Shown piece by piece: positions 1-7,224 of a DNA stretch of 64,000 bases. Numbering within the stretch: the stretch's first letter is position 1; every line of letters begins with the position of its first letter. Location: NCBI RefSeq assembly GCF_014647255.1, contig NZ_BMOV01000003.1, positions 186,001 to 250,000 of the forward strand, in the 5' to 3' direction. This DNA is from Iodidimonas muriae. GTDB taxonomy: Bacteria > Pseudomonadota > Alphaproteobacteria > Sphingomonadales > Rhodothalassiaceae. The notes beneath the pieces are model-generated. The model did not search any database, had not been told where the DNA came from, and saw only the letters and a list, made by a program, of their open reading frames with translations. The position numbers and the translations under genes were made by a program.

Positions 1-219
1 ACGGACAAACGCCCCATCAGCACCGCCCAATTTTCCAATAATTGGGAGCTATCGGCGGCGCGGGCCATTTCCGTGGTGCAATTCCTGATCAGCGAAGGGG
101 TGCCCCCGCAACGCCTCGTGGCGGCGGGCTTTGGTGAATATCAGCCCATAGCACAAGGGGACAGCGCCGAAGATCTGCGCCGCAATCGCCGCATCGAAAT
201 GCGTTTCACCCAGCGCTAA
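1..219 (+). CDS. OmpA-family peptidoglycan-binding protein, C-terminal end (partial)
   Basis: The window opens inside this gene, and only the last 72 codons are present, ending with TAA at 217-219. The fragment has the second half of an OmpA/MotB-type fold: a helix with NWELSAARA, then VAAGFGEYQPIA, then the closing RRNRRIEMRF strand. NxxLSxxRA and the RRNRRIE ending are typical of proteins that hold diaminopimelate-containing peptidoglycan in the periplasm. In related genomes such a protein often sits beside a MotA/ExbB-like channel, which would lie left of the window; that part is inference. The N-terminal half, any signal peptide and the exact subfamily cannot be judged. Confidence 0.8.
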   Translation, partial: TDKRPISTAQFSNNWELSAARAISVVQFLISEGVPPQRLVAAGFGEYQPIAQGDSAEDLRRNRRIEMRFTQR

Positions 220-235
220 ACCTTGGGGTCATATT

Positions 236-2152
236 CTAAAGCACCGCGGTGGGGCGGGCCAAATCCTGGGCGGCATCCACATCGAATTGAAGCTGCGCCA
301 GCCGCGCATAAAGCGGGCTTTTCTGCAACAGATCTTCATGGCGGCCGCTGGCCACCACATGGCCATCTTCCAGCACCACGATACGGTCGGCCTTCAATAC
401 GGTGGCCAAACGGTGGGCGATCAGGATGGTGGTGCGGCCCTCCATCAAATGCTCAAGCGCTCTTTGCACCGATTGTTCCGCTTCTGCATCCAAGGCGCTG
501 GTGGCTTCATCCAAAAGAAGAACCGGCGCATCGCGCAAGATCGCACGGGCAATGGCAAGGCGTTGCCGCTGACCGCCGGAAAGCCGCACACCGCGCTCGC
601 CCAGCCAGGTCTCATAACCTTCGGGAAGTTCCCTGATAAAATCATGGGCCACAGCGGCTCTGGCGGCGGCTTCCACCTCGTCATCTCCGGCATCGGGCCG
701 GCCATAACGGATATTTTCCCGCACCGTATCGGCAAAAATCACCGTCTCTTGCGGCACAATGGCAAGCTGGTTGCGCAAATCCACCGAGTCTATATCGCGG
801 ATATTCACACCATCAAGCAACACCACCCCCGATTGCGGGTCGAAAAAACGCAGCAATAATTGCAAGACCGTGGATTTTCCCGCCCCCGAAGGGCCAACAA
901 GCGCCACGCTTTCCCCCGGCGCGGCCTCCAGAGTAAAATCTTTCAACGCCGCAATGCCCGGCTTGGACGGATAGGAAAAGGAAATCTGCTGAAAAGACAC
1001 CCGGCCTTCCAAGGGCTGCGGCAAGGACAAAGGATCGGCACGCACCACCAGATCCGTTCGGGCATCCAGCAACTCCCCCAGTCGGCCTGCGGCACCGGCG
1101 GCCCGCTGCAAATCGCCATAAACCTCGACAACGGCACCGGCAGCGGCGGCGGCCATCACCGCATAGCCCACAAAGGCCGCCATTTCTCCGCCGGTCATAC
1201 GGCCCGCCACCACCTCTTGTGCGCCCTGCCACAAAATGAATGTAATGGCGGACGAGATCAGGAACACCACCACCCCTGCCATTGTGGATCGCGCCCGAAT
1301 ACGGCGTTGGGCGGTGCTATAAGCCGCTTCCACCGCCGAGCCAAAGCGTTCCTTCTCCGCTTCTTCACGGGTGAAAGCCTGCACCACCTCTATGGCTCCA
1401 AGGCTTTCCGTGGCCATAGAAGCCACATCGGCAATGCGGTCCTGCGATGAACGCGACAAAGCCCGCACCTTACGCCCCAGATACACGATGGGCGCGATAA
1501 TGACGGGAATGGCCACGGTGATGATCGCCATCAAGCCGGGATTATAAATCACCATCATGCTCAATCCGCCGATGAACAAGGCGGTGTTGCGCAAAGCGAT
1601 GGAAACGGAGGTACTGACAACCTGTTGGATCACCCCCGCATCGGCGGTCAACCGGGAGGCAATTTCGCTGGGGCGGTTTTCTTCAAAAAACGACGGATGT
1701 AAAGACACCACCCGTGCATGGGCCGCCCGCCGTAAATCCGCCACCACCCGCTCGCCCAGCAAGGTAACGAAATAGGCGCGACACGCTGCCGCAATGGCCA
1801 AAACGGTCACAATACCGAACAGAATCGCAAAGGCCCGGTTGATGGCGTCCGGATCTTCTCCACCGAATCCCTTGTCGATCACCGGCTGCAACGCCCCGAT
1901 CGCCGCCAAATTCGCCGCCGCCGCCACACTAAGCGCCAACAAGGCTGCAAATCCCAAGCCCTTGTAACGCAAGGCATAACCGGCAACCAGCTTCAGCCGT
2001 TTCAGCTTTGACAGATCGCTCCGTCCGGTTTTGTCCGTTGAATCTTTTCTCTCGCGCGCCAAATCTATTGCCAATCTCTTTCGCACATGCTTTATCCCTG
2101 CGGCTATAGCAGCGCTGCTACAGCCCGACAATCGCGCAATCTGAAAGGCCAT
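236..2152 (-). CDS. ABC exporter, fused membrane and ATPase domains (MsbA-like)
   Basis: This is a half-transporter of up to 638 residues. An N-terminal six-helix exporter domain (about residues 55-370) is followed by an ATPase domain with Walker A GPSGAGKST near residue 410, signature LSGGQRQR near 514, Walker B VLLLDEATSALD near 532-543 and the switch histidine in IAHRLAT. Such proteins work as homodimers or heterodimers and export lipids, lipid A precursors or drugs; the substrate is not visible. The long N-terminus before the first helix is poorly conserved in appearance. A GTG at residue 23 preceded by AGGGAT is a reasonable alternative start. The gene diverges from rpmE and its 3' end faces the OmpA-type gene. 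Confidence 0.9.
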   Translation of the reverse strand: MAFQIARLSGCSSAAIAAGIKHVRKRLAIDLARERKDSTDKTGRSDLSKLKRLKLVAGYALRYKGLGFAALLALSVAAAANLAAIGALQPVIDKGFGGEDPDAINRAFAILFGIVTVLAIAAACRAYFVTLLGERVVADLRRAAHARVVSLHPSFFEENRPSEIASRLTADAGVIQQVVSTSVSIALRNTALFIGGLSMMVIYNPGLMAIITVAIPVIIAPIVYLGRKVRALSRSSQDRIADVASMATESLGAIEVVQAFTREEAEKERFGSAVEAAYSTAQRRIRARSTMAGVVVFLISSAITFILWQGAQEVVAGRMTGGEMAAFVGYAVMAAAAAGAVVEVYGDLQRAAGAAGRLGELLDARTDLVVRADPLSLPQPLEGRVSFQQISFSYPSKPGIAALKDFTLEAAPGESVALVGPSGAGKSTVLQLLLRFFDPQSGVVLLDGVNIRDIDSVDLRNQLAIVPQETVIFADTVRENIRYGRPDAGDDEVEAAARAAVAHDFIRELPEGYETWLGERGVRLSGGQRQRLAIARAILRDAPVLLLDEATSALDAEAEQSVQRALEHLMEGRTTILIAHRLATVLKADRIVVLEDGHVVASGRHEDLLQKSPLYARLAQLQFDVDAAQDLARPTAVL

Positions 2153-2195
2153 GAAATTTATGGCCCTTTAAAATGATTGATGCGGAATGCAAACC

Positions 2196-2224
2196 TTGCA
2201 ATAGCAACGGTAACGGGCTATGTA
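2196..2224 (+). promoter_or_regulatory. predicted rpmE promoter
   Basis: TTGCAA at 2196-2201 and TATGTA at 2219-2224 are separated by 17 bp, a good sigma-70-type spacing. Transcription would begin about 20 bases before the rpmE start codon. This is sequence reading only. Confidence 0.5.
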
Positions 2225-2251
2225 GCGCGCTCGAATTTTGCGGAGAGGGCC

Positions 2252-2479
2252 ATGCAGAAAGATATTCATCCTGATTACCACATGATCAAAGTGGTCATGA
2301 CGGACGGTACTGAATTTATGACCCGCTCGACTTGGGGCTCCGAAGGTGAAAGCCTTCAGCTCGAAATCGATCCCACGTCCCACCCGGCATGGACCGGCGG
2401 CGCCCAGCGCCTGATGGACAAGGGCGGTCAGGTCGCGCGGTTCCAAAAGCGTTTCGGCGCTTTTACGCTGAAAAAATAA
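2252..2479 (+). CDS. rpmE: 50S ribosomal protein L31
   Basis: The 75-residue product begins [19 protein letters not shown] and matches ribosomal protein L31, which joins the large subunit at the intersubunit bridge near the central protuberance. It has none of the four zinc-binding cysteines of classical L31, so it is the zinc-independent (C-minus) form. The start at 2252 is chosen because GGAGAGGG lies just upstream and because the protein family begins here; an upstream in-frame ATG at 2177 would add residues that do not look ribosomal. A strong hairpin terminator follows. Confidence 0.96.
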   Translation: MQKDIHPDYHMIKVVMTDGTEFMTRSTWGSEGESLQLEIDPTSHPAWTGGAQRLMDKGGQVARFQKRFGAFTLKK

Positions 2480-2512
2480 AATCGGGCGTCGCGATTATCA
2501 ATCGCCGCTTGA

Positions 2513-3133
2513 TCAAATCAGAAAAAGCGCATCCGGCATATGTCCTGATGCGCTTTTTTTCGTGCGCATTTGCCGCTCGGACTTGGGGGCCTCGTCCCGC
2601 TCGCCGCGGGCAATCTCGTCCCACATGGCATGAACAACCGTGCGTCCCTCGCCTTTCGAGCCAAGCGCGTTCGGTGTTTCACCATCACCGCCACAGCCAT
2701 CCTCCATCATGGCTTCAAGGCGCAAGACCCGCTGGTATAATCCGCGGCTGCGGGCGCTTAGATCCTGCGTTGAAGGCGATAAAACAGAAAGAGACCGATC
2801 TTCTTGGGCGAGGCACGTTTCCCGATCCCCCAAGCGATAAGCCGCAGTACAAGCCTCTTTTTCGCTCAACTCGCCTTGCGCGACCGCTTTGCGGGCCAAT
2901 GCCCACGCAATCACATGCATGATCCGCACCGACATCCGCATGGTTTCCACCACATAGGCGGTTTCGGCTTCCGCCTGAGCGCTTTTATGCGCCGCATAGC
3001 GGGCGGAGGATAAAAAAGAACGCAATTCCATCGCCATATCCATGGCATCGCAATAGGCGCGATCCACCGATTGGAACACATGAACAGGCGCCGTCTGCGA
3101 CCGCTGGCCTCTCTCTTCAAGCCATGTGCTCAA
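2513..3133 (-). CDS. rcdA: ClpXP protease adaptor RcdA (DUF1465 family)
   Basis: The 206-residue protein has the helical DUF1465 core in its first ~145 residues (HVFQSVDRAYCDAMD, YVVETMRMSVRIMHVIAWALARKAV, SRGLYQRVLRLE), followed by a charged, probably disordered tail. RcdA in Caulobacter is the founding member: it forms dimers, binds the CpdR-primed ClpXP protease and helps deliver substrates such as CtrA-pathway proteins at the swarmer-to-stalked transition. Whether it controls CtrA here is inferred. The start is TTG at 3133, placed just after AGGAGGG; no in-frame ATG occurs before residue 31. Its 3' end overlaps the shared terminator hairpin. Confidence 0.82.
   Translation of the reverse strand: MSTWLEERGQRSQTAPVHVFQSVDRAYCDAMDMAMELRSFLSSARYAAHKSAQAEAETAYVVETMRMSVRIMHVIAWALARKAVAQGELSEKEACTAAYRLGDRETCLAQEDRSLSVLSPSTQDLSARSRGLYQRVLRLEAMMEDGCGGDGETPNALGSKGEGRTVVHAMWDEIARGERDEAPKSERQMRTKKSASGHMPDALFLI
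2522..2560. terminator. bidirectional intrinsic terminator between rpmE and rcdA
   Basis: AAAAAGCGCATC at 2522-2533 pairs perfectly over 12 bp with GATGCGCTTTTT at 2547-2558, leaving a 13-base loop. There are A and T tracts on both sides, so it can work in both directions. It ends rpmE on the plus strand. For the opposite gene it lies inside the last coding codons (that gene stops at 2513). Confidence 0.85.
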
Positions 3134-3217
3134 TGTTCCCTCCTGCGAACCACCCTATGCCCTGTCACCACTATAACAAAATTGCCAGAATTTTACAGTT
3201 TTGTGCCGTAAACGGCT

Positions 3218-3246
3218 CTTGACCACCAGAAAATCGCGCATACATA
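3218..3246 (+). promoter_or_regulatory. predicted heat-shock promoter of the hsp20 gene
   Basis: CTTGACC at 3218-3224 followed after 16 bp by TACATA at 3241-3246 can be read as a sigma-70 promoter (TTGACC, 5 of 6). The CTTGA element also resembles the -35 used by alphaproteobacterial sigma-32. Transcription would start near 3253, exactly where the first leader hairpin begins. Confidence 0.45.
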
Positions 3247-3252
3247 AAGCTC

Positions 3253-3350
3253 GCGGTCGCCAATATCGGGGCCGCAAATATGGCCTGTTCCGGCTAAAAA
3301 CCAGCGGAACAGCGCCAATCATATCGCTCAAATAAAGAGGATATTTAGCC
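3253..3350 (+). promoter_or_regulatory. ROSE-like RNA thermometer in the hsp20 leader
   Basis: Three hairpins follow one another: 3253-3258 with 3270-3275; 3287-3295 with 3303-3310; and 3321-3329 with 3337-3344. In the last one AUAUC pairs with GAUAU and CUC with GAG, leaving one bulged G at 3326. The ribosome-binding site GAGGA (3337-3341) is thereby locked in the stem opposite UCGCU. A bulged G in a UYGCU motif facing the Shine-Dalgarno sequence is the hallmark of ROSE elements, which melt on heating and switch on small heat-shock genes in alphaproteobacteria. No experiment is implied. Confidence 0.7.
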
Positions 3351-3830
3351 ATGCGTAGCTTGGATTTAACACCCCTGATGCGGTCGTCTGTAGGCTTTGA
3401 CGACCTGTTCCGTTTGGCGGAAGCCCGGTTGGATTCGGCCAGCCAAAGCTATCCGCCCTATAATATTGAAAAGCTGGGTGACGACGAATATCGCGTCACG
3501 ATGGCCGTCGCCGGCTTTTCTGCCGATGAGCTGGATGTGGTGCTGGAAGATCGCGTCCTGACTGTTACGGGACGTGCTACCGAAGAAGATGACAGCCGCA
3601 CATTCTTGCATCGCGGTATTGCCAAGCGCGCTTTTGAGCGCACCTTCCGTCTGGCAGAAACCGTTGAAGTGAAAGGCGCAGGATTTGAAAATGGCTTATT
3701 GACCATTTCTCTGGAGCGGCGCGTTCCCGAGCATATGAAACCGCGCCAGATCACCATCGAAAAAGGCAGCCCAAAAGCCTCTGTTTTGGCATCGGGCGAT
3801 AAGGCCGTGGCAGAAAAAACCGCCGCCTGA
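3351..3830 (+). CDS. small heat-shock protein, Hsp20/IbpA family
   Basis: The 159-residue protein has an alpha-crystallin domain (about residues 32-125) with PPYNIEKLGDDEYRVTMAVAGF, the ADELDVVLEDRVLTVTG strand pair, RTFLHRGIAKRAFERTFRLAETVEV and the GLLTISL strand. The N-terminal DLTPLMRSSVGFDDLF resembles IbpA. Small heat-shock proteins bind unfolding cytoplasmic proteins and hold them for DnaK/ClpB. The C-terminal tail ends in AAEKTAA-like residues and lacks an obvious IxI motif in its last ten residues. The start follows GAGGA by 9 bases, and that site is buried in a predicted thermometer hairpin. Terminators are not obvious downstream, where palindromic repeats begin. Confidence 0.93.
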   Translation: MRSLDLTPLMRSSVGFDDLFRLAEARLDSASQSYPPYNIEKLGDDEYRVTMAVAGFSADELDVVLEDRVLTVTGRATEEDDSRTFLHRGIAKRAFERTFRLAETVEVKGAGFENGLLTISLERRVPEHMKPRQITIEKGSPKASVLASGDKAVAEKTAA

Positions 3831-3895
3831 ATAATAGCGGGATCGACTGGCCCCACTGCATGGCTCTTGCTATGTGGTGGGCTGGATCAACCGCC

Positions 3896-4021
3896 CGTCA
3901 TTCCCGGGTTTGACCTTCCTGCCTCGTCATTCCCGGGCTTGACCCGGGAATCCAGGTCTTTGTTGGTGGCGCGCTCCGGCCCTGCCGGTCTGGACCCCCG
4001 GATCAAGTCCGGGGGTGACGA
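3896..4021. repeat. palindromic intergenic repeat elements
   Basis: Three related units lie in the gap between hsp20 and DUF1192: CGTCATTCCCGGGTTTGACC at 3896-3915, a self-complementary unit at 3924-3956 (CCCGGG on both sides of CTTGA), and an inverted relative at 3991-4021 (CCCCCGGATCAAGTCCGGGGG, ending TGACGA). This motif, with CGTCA next to CCCGGGCTTGACCCGGG, is a widespread repetitive extragenic palindrome in alphaproteobacteria. The units can fold into strong hairpins and may stop transcription or protect the hsp20 mRNA end. Confidence 0.7.
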
Positions 4022-4094
4022 GTGTGGGGCGACCGTGTGTGACGGAAAATATATAGCAGTGGCGATTAGACAACGGCGCCCATATCGCCACCTT

Positions 4095-4292
4095 TCACGG
4101 TTTCCCGAACAAGGCTTCAGCGGCGACTTGGCTGGCGCCTTTCGAGGCACGCACCCGCTCGGTACGCGCAATCTCGGCCCGCAAGCGCTCGATCCGTTCA
4201 ACAAGATCATCAAGAGAATAGCTGTCCAGATCTTCGCCTTCCAATGCCTTTATCGGCTGATCTTTTCGCACGGGCCTGTCTTCCAGATCCAT
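4095..4292 (-). CDS. DUF1192 family small protein
   Basis: The 65-residue acidic protein has the usual DUF1192 layout: a short N-terminal segment (DLEDRPVRKDQP), a central LDSYSLDDLVERIERLRAEIARTE helix likely to form a coiled coil, and a short C-terminal tail. Function is unknown for the family. The start at 4292 is preferred because GGAGAG precedes it closely and 65 residues is the family's normal length; ATGs further upstream (4304, 4328) would only add hydrophobic methionine-rich residues. It diverges from the quinone reductase gene, a neighbourhood seen in many alphaproteobacteria. Confidence 0.75.
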   Translation of the reverse strand: MDLEDRPVRKDQPIKALEGEDLDSYSLDDLVERIERLRAEIARTERVRASKGASQVAAEALFGKP

Positions 4293-4389
4293 CACACTCT
4301 CCATAAAAATCATAAAGCCCATGATCACACGTTGATTATCGCCCGATCAGGCGTCACACTTTCCCCAAATTGGTAATAGGGGAGGCCAC

Positions 4390-5376
4390 ATGAAGGCAAT
4401 TGAAATCGCAGGATTTGGTGCCCCAGATGTCTTGCAACCATGCAATCGTCCGGACCCGTCTCCCCGGCAAGGAGAGGTGCTGATCAAGGTGGTGGCTGCA
4501 GGGGTGAACCGCCCCGATGTGGTGCAACGCCGCGGACTATATCCACCGCCCCCCGGCGCATCAGATATTCCCGGCCTGGAGATTTCCGGCACCATCGAGG
4601 CCTTGGGAGCCGGGGTGACCAATTGGGCGGTGGGTGATCGGGTCTGCGCCCTTGTGGCCGGAGGCGGTTATGCCGAACTGTGCGTAGCCCCCGTTGAAAC
4701 GCTCCTTCCCGCTCCGCAAAATCTGCCGCTGGCCCATGCGGCCGCCTTGCCGGAAACGGTGTTTACCGTATGGTCCAATGTCTTTGAGCGCGGCTATCTG
4801 GATCACGGCGAATGGCTTTTGGTGCATGGCGGCTCGTCGGGCATCGGCTCTACCGCCATTCAGCTTGCCAAAGCCTTTGATGCCCATGTGATCACCACCG
4901 CTGGGACAGATGAAAAATGCGCCTTTTGCCGCGATCTGGGGGCCGATCTGGCCATCAATTATCGGGATCAGGATTTCGTTTCCGCTGTGAAAAAGGCCAC
5001 GGACGGGCGCGGTGTGGATGTGGTTCTGGATATGGTGGGCGGCGATTATGTGCCGCGCAATCTCGATTGCCTTGCCACGGAAGGCCGCCATGTGACCATT
5101 GCCTTTTTAGGTGGCCCGAAAACGACGCTCAATCTTGCCCCCCTGATGCTGAAACGCCTTGTCATGACAGGATCGACATTGCGGGCCCGATCTCTTTCCT
5201 TCAAGGCCGCACTTGCGCAATCGGTCGAGCAATTGGTGTGGCCAATGATTGAAAAAGGACGCTTTGCGCCAGTAATCGACAGTGTCTTTCCCCTAGATGA
5301 GGCATGGCGCGCCCATAGCCGCATGGAAGACAGTGTACATATGGGAAAAATAATTTTACAAATTTCATCGGATTAA
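4390..5376 (+). CDS. NAD(P)H-quinone oxidoreductase, zinc-free medium-chain reductase
   Basis: The 328-residue protein matches the quinone reductase (Qor, PIG3-like) branch of medium-chain dehydrogenases/reductases. It has an N-terminal GroES-like domain with GVNRPDVVQRRGLYPPPPG, a nucleotide-binding domain with HGGSSGIGSTAIQLAKA (about 146-162), and GRGVDVVLDMVGGDY. The catalytic zinc ligands of alcohol dehydrogenases are absent. It would reduce quinones or other electrophiles with NADPH in the cytosol. GGGGAGG precedes the ATG by 6-7 bases. The gene stops 50 bp before the efflux operon and may be co-transcribed with it. Confidence 0.9.
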   Translation: MKAIEIAGFGAPDVLQPCNRPDPSPRQGEVLIKVVAAGVNRPDVVQRRGLYPPPPGASDIPGLEISGTIEALGAGVTNWAVGDRVCALVAGGGYAELCVAPVETLLPAPQNLPLAHAAALPETVFTVWSNVFERGYLDHGEWLLVHGGSSGIGSTAIQLAKAFDAHVITTAGTDEKCAFCRDLGADLAINYRDQDFVSAVKKATDGRGVDVVLDMVGGDYVPRNLDCLATEGRHVTIAFLGGPKTTLNLAPLMLKRLVMTGSTLRARSLSFKAALAQSVEQLVWPMIEKGRFAPVIDSVFPLDEAWRAHSRMEDSVHMGKIILQISSD

Positions 5377-5426
5377 GGATAAAAGAACTTCTAAAACAAT
5401 AAATTCCACGCGCGCGGGACAATTTT

Positions 5427-6485
5427 ATGGACGACAAGAAAGCCCTGCTGGACAGCCTGAAGATCACCCGCGATTCCCCTCCTCCGTCGGAAGGAAAAAA
5501 GCGATATGGGTGGATCATTCTGGCGATCCTTGTGCTGATCGCGCTGATGGCCGCCGGGCTTTGGTGGGGTTTATTATCCGACGATAAAAATATAGCCGCG
5601 CCTGCTGGCCAAAATACCGCGGCGCCCGCCGCTGCTAAACCGGACACAGCCCAAGAAACCAGCCAAGCCACCCAGCCAAACGAAACAAGCACAGCCGCCA
5701 CCAAAGAGCGCGTGCTCAATGCATCGGGCTATATCACCGCAAGGCGCATGGCCACGGTATCGGCAGAGATTACCGGTCGGGTCACCGAAATTCTGGTGGA
5801 AGAAGGCATGCGTGTGGAAGAAGGCCAGCTTGTGGCCCGGCTTGATGATGCGTTGGCCCGCGTCGATTTTGATCTGGCAAAAGCGCAGGTGAGTGCGTCT
5901 GAAGCTGCGGTGAAAGCAAGCCGCGCCAATCTTGCGGAAGCCAATCGCGTTCTGACGCGGGTATCGCAACTGAGTTCGGCAAATTACTCTTCTATAGCGG
6001 ATTTCACACAGGCGGAAGCTGCGGTGGAATCTCTCACGGCCGATCTGGCACGGGCCGAAGCAAATCTGAATATTTCAAAACTTCAAGTAACCCGTGCTCA
6101 GGAGCGGTTGAACGACCATGAGGTTCGCGCCCCCTTTGCCGGCGTTGTGATTGATAAAAACGCCCAGCCCGGTGAAATTGTCGCCCCCGGATCTGCGGGC
6201 GGCGGTTTCACCCGTACCGGCATCTGTACGCTTGTGGATATGGATAGCCTTGAGATCGAAGTGGATGTGAGCGAGAGCTTCATCGGCCTTGTAACTCCCG
6301 GTCAACGGGTCGAAGCGCGATTGGATGCCTATCCCGACTGGATCATTCCCGCGCATGTGATCGCCATCATTCCCACCGCCAACCGCGATCGGGCAACGGT
6401 GCGCGTGCGCATTGCCCTTGGTGAAAAAGACAGCCGTATTCTGCCGGAAATGGGTGTGAATGTGGCCTTTATGGAAAACCGCTAA
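5427..6485 (+). CDS. periplasmic adaptor subunit of an ABC efflux system (HlyD/MacA family)
   Basis: The 352-residue protein has one membrane anchor (about residues 24-48), an Ala/Pro/Thr-rich linker, a split lipoyl domain (GRVTEILVEEGMRVEEGQLVARLDD and VRAPFAGVVIDKNAQPGEIV) around a helical hairpin (about 145-220), and a beta-barrel domain. Such proteins connect an inner-membrane ABC transporter to an outer-membrane channel. It is the first gene of a tight four-gene operon with the ATPase and two permeases downstream. No TolC-like gene is in the window. The substrate is unknown. Confidence 0.9.
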   Translation: MDDKKALLDSLKITRDSPPPSEGKKRYGWIILAILVLIALMAAGLWWGLLSDDKNIAAPAGQNTAAPAAAKPDTAQETSQATQPNETSTAATKERVLNASGYITARRMATVSAEITGRVTEILVEEGMRVEEGQLVARLDDALARVDFDLAKAQVSASEAAVKASRANLAEANRVLTRVSQLSSANYSSIADFTQAEAAVESLTADLARAEANLNISKLQVTRAQERLNDHEVRAPFAGVVIDKNAQPGEIVAPGSAGGGFTRTGICTLVDMDSLEIEVDVSESFIGLVTPGQRVEARLDAYPDWIIPAHVIAIIPTANRDRATVRVRIALGEKDSRILPEMGVNVAFMENR

Positions 6486-6528
6486 CGTAAATTTCTGAGA
6501 TACTGCTTGCCAGATGAAGGATATGCCC

Positions 6529-7224
6529 ATGCCCGACACTCCTTTGATTATGCTCGAAAATGTCTCAAAGGCTTACCGCAAGGCAAAGTCAGAAATTTCC
6601 ATTTTCGACCAGTTGAACCTTTCCATCAAGGAAGGCGATTTCGTGGCCATCATGGGGCCATCGGGATCTGGAAAAACCACATTGCTCAACCTTCTTGGCG
6701 GCGTTGACCGGCCCACCAGCGGCACCATCACCATCAATGGCGAACGCATTGATAAAATGAGCGAAAGCGCCCTGTCGCGCTGGCGGGCACATACCGTTGG
6801 CTTCATCTTCCAGTTCTATAATCTGATGCCCATGCTAACGGCGGCCCGCAATGTGGAGCTCCCGCTTTTGCTGACAAAGCTTTCAAGGAAGCAACGCCGT
6901 GAAAATGTCATGACCGCCTTAAAAGTGGTGGGGCTGGAAGATCGTGCCAAGCATAGCCCGCGGGAAATGTCCGGGGGCCAGCAACAGCGCGTGGCCATCG
7001 CCCGCGCCATCGTTTCGGACCCGAAATTGTTGTTATGCGATGAACCCACCGGTGATCTGGATCGGGAAACCGCCGGTGAAATTCTATCCACCCTGCAAAT
7101 GCTGAACCGCGATTTTGGCAAGACAATCCTGATGGTGACCCATGATCCGGAAGCCGCCAAATATGCCAAAAGCATTCTGCATTTGGATAAGGGCCATTTC
7201 GTTGAAGAACTGGTGACATCATGA
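6529..7224 (+). CDS. ABC transporter ATPase subunit (MacB/LolD type)
   Basis: The 231-residue ATPase has Walker A GPSGSGKT (43-50), the Q-loop in FIFQFYNLMPMLTAARNVELPL that is typical of the MacB/LolD/FtsE group, signature MSGGQQQR (147-154), Walker B LLLCDEPTGDLD (167-178) and a switch histidine in MVTHD. It would drive the two FtsX-type permeases encoded next. The start at 6529 is preferred because GAAGGA lies 7 bases upstream; in-frame ATGs at 6514 and 6523 lack a usable ribosome-binding site. Its stop overlaps the permease start (ATGA), so translation is probably coupled. Confidence 0.93.
   Translation: MPDTPLIMLENVSKAYRKAKSEISIFDQLNLSIKEGDFVAIMGPSGSGKTTLLNLLGGVDRPTSGTITINGERIDKMSESALSRWRAHTVGFIFQFYNLMPMLTAARNVELPLLLTKLSRKQRRENVMTALKVVGLEDRAKHSPREMSGGQQQRVAIARAIVSDPKLLLCDEPTGDLDRETAGEILSTLQMLNRDFGKTILMVTHDPEAAKYAKSILHLDKGHFVEELVTS

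Noticed and set aside
3155-3352. 65-codon minus-strand frame in the hsp20 leader
   Set aside because: It overlaps the predicted promoter and thermometer and has no family likeness.
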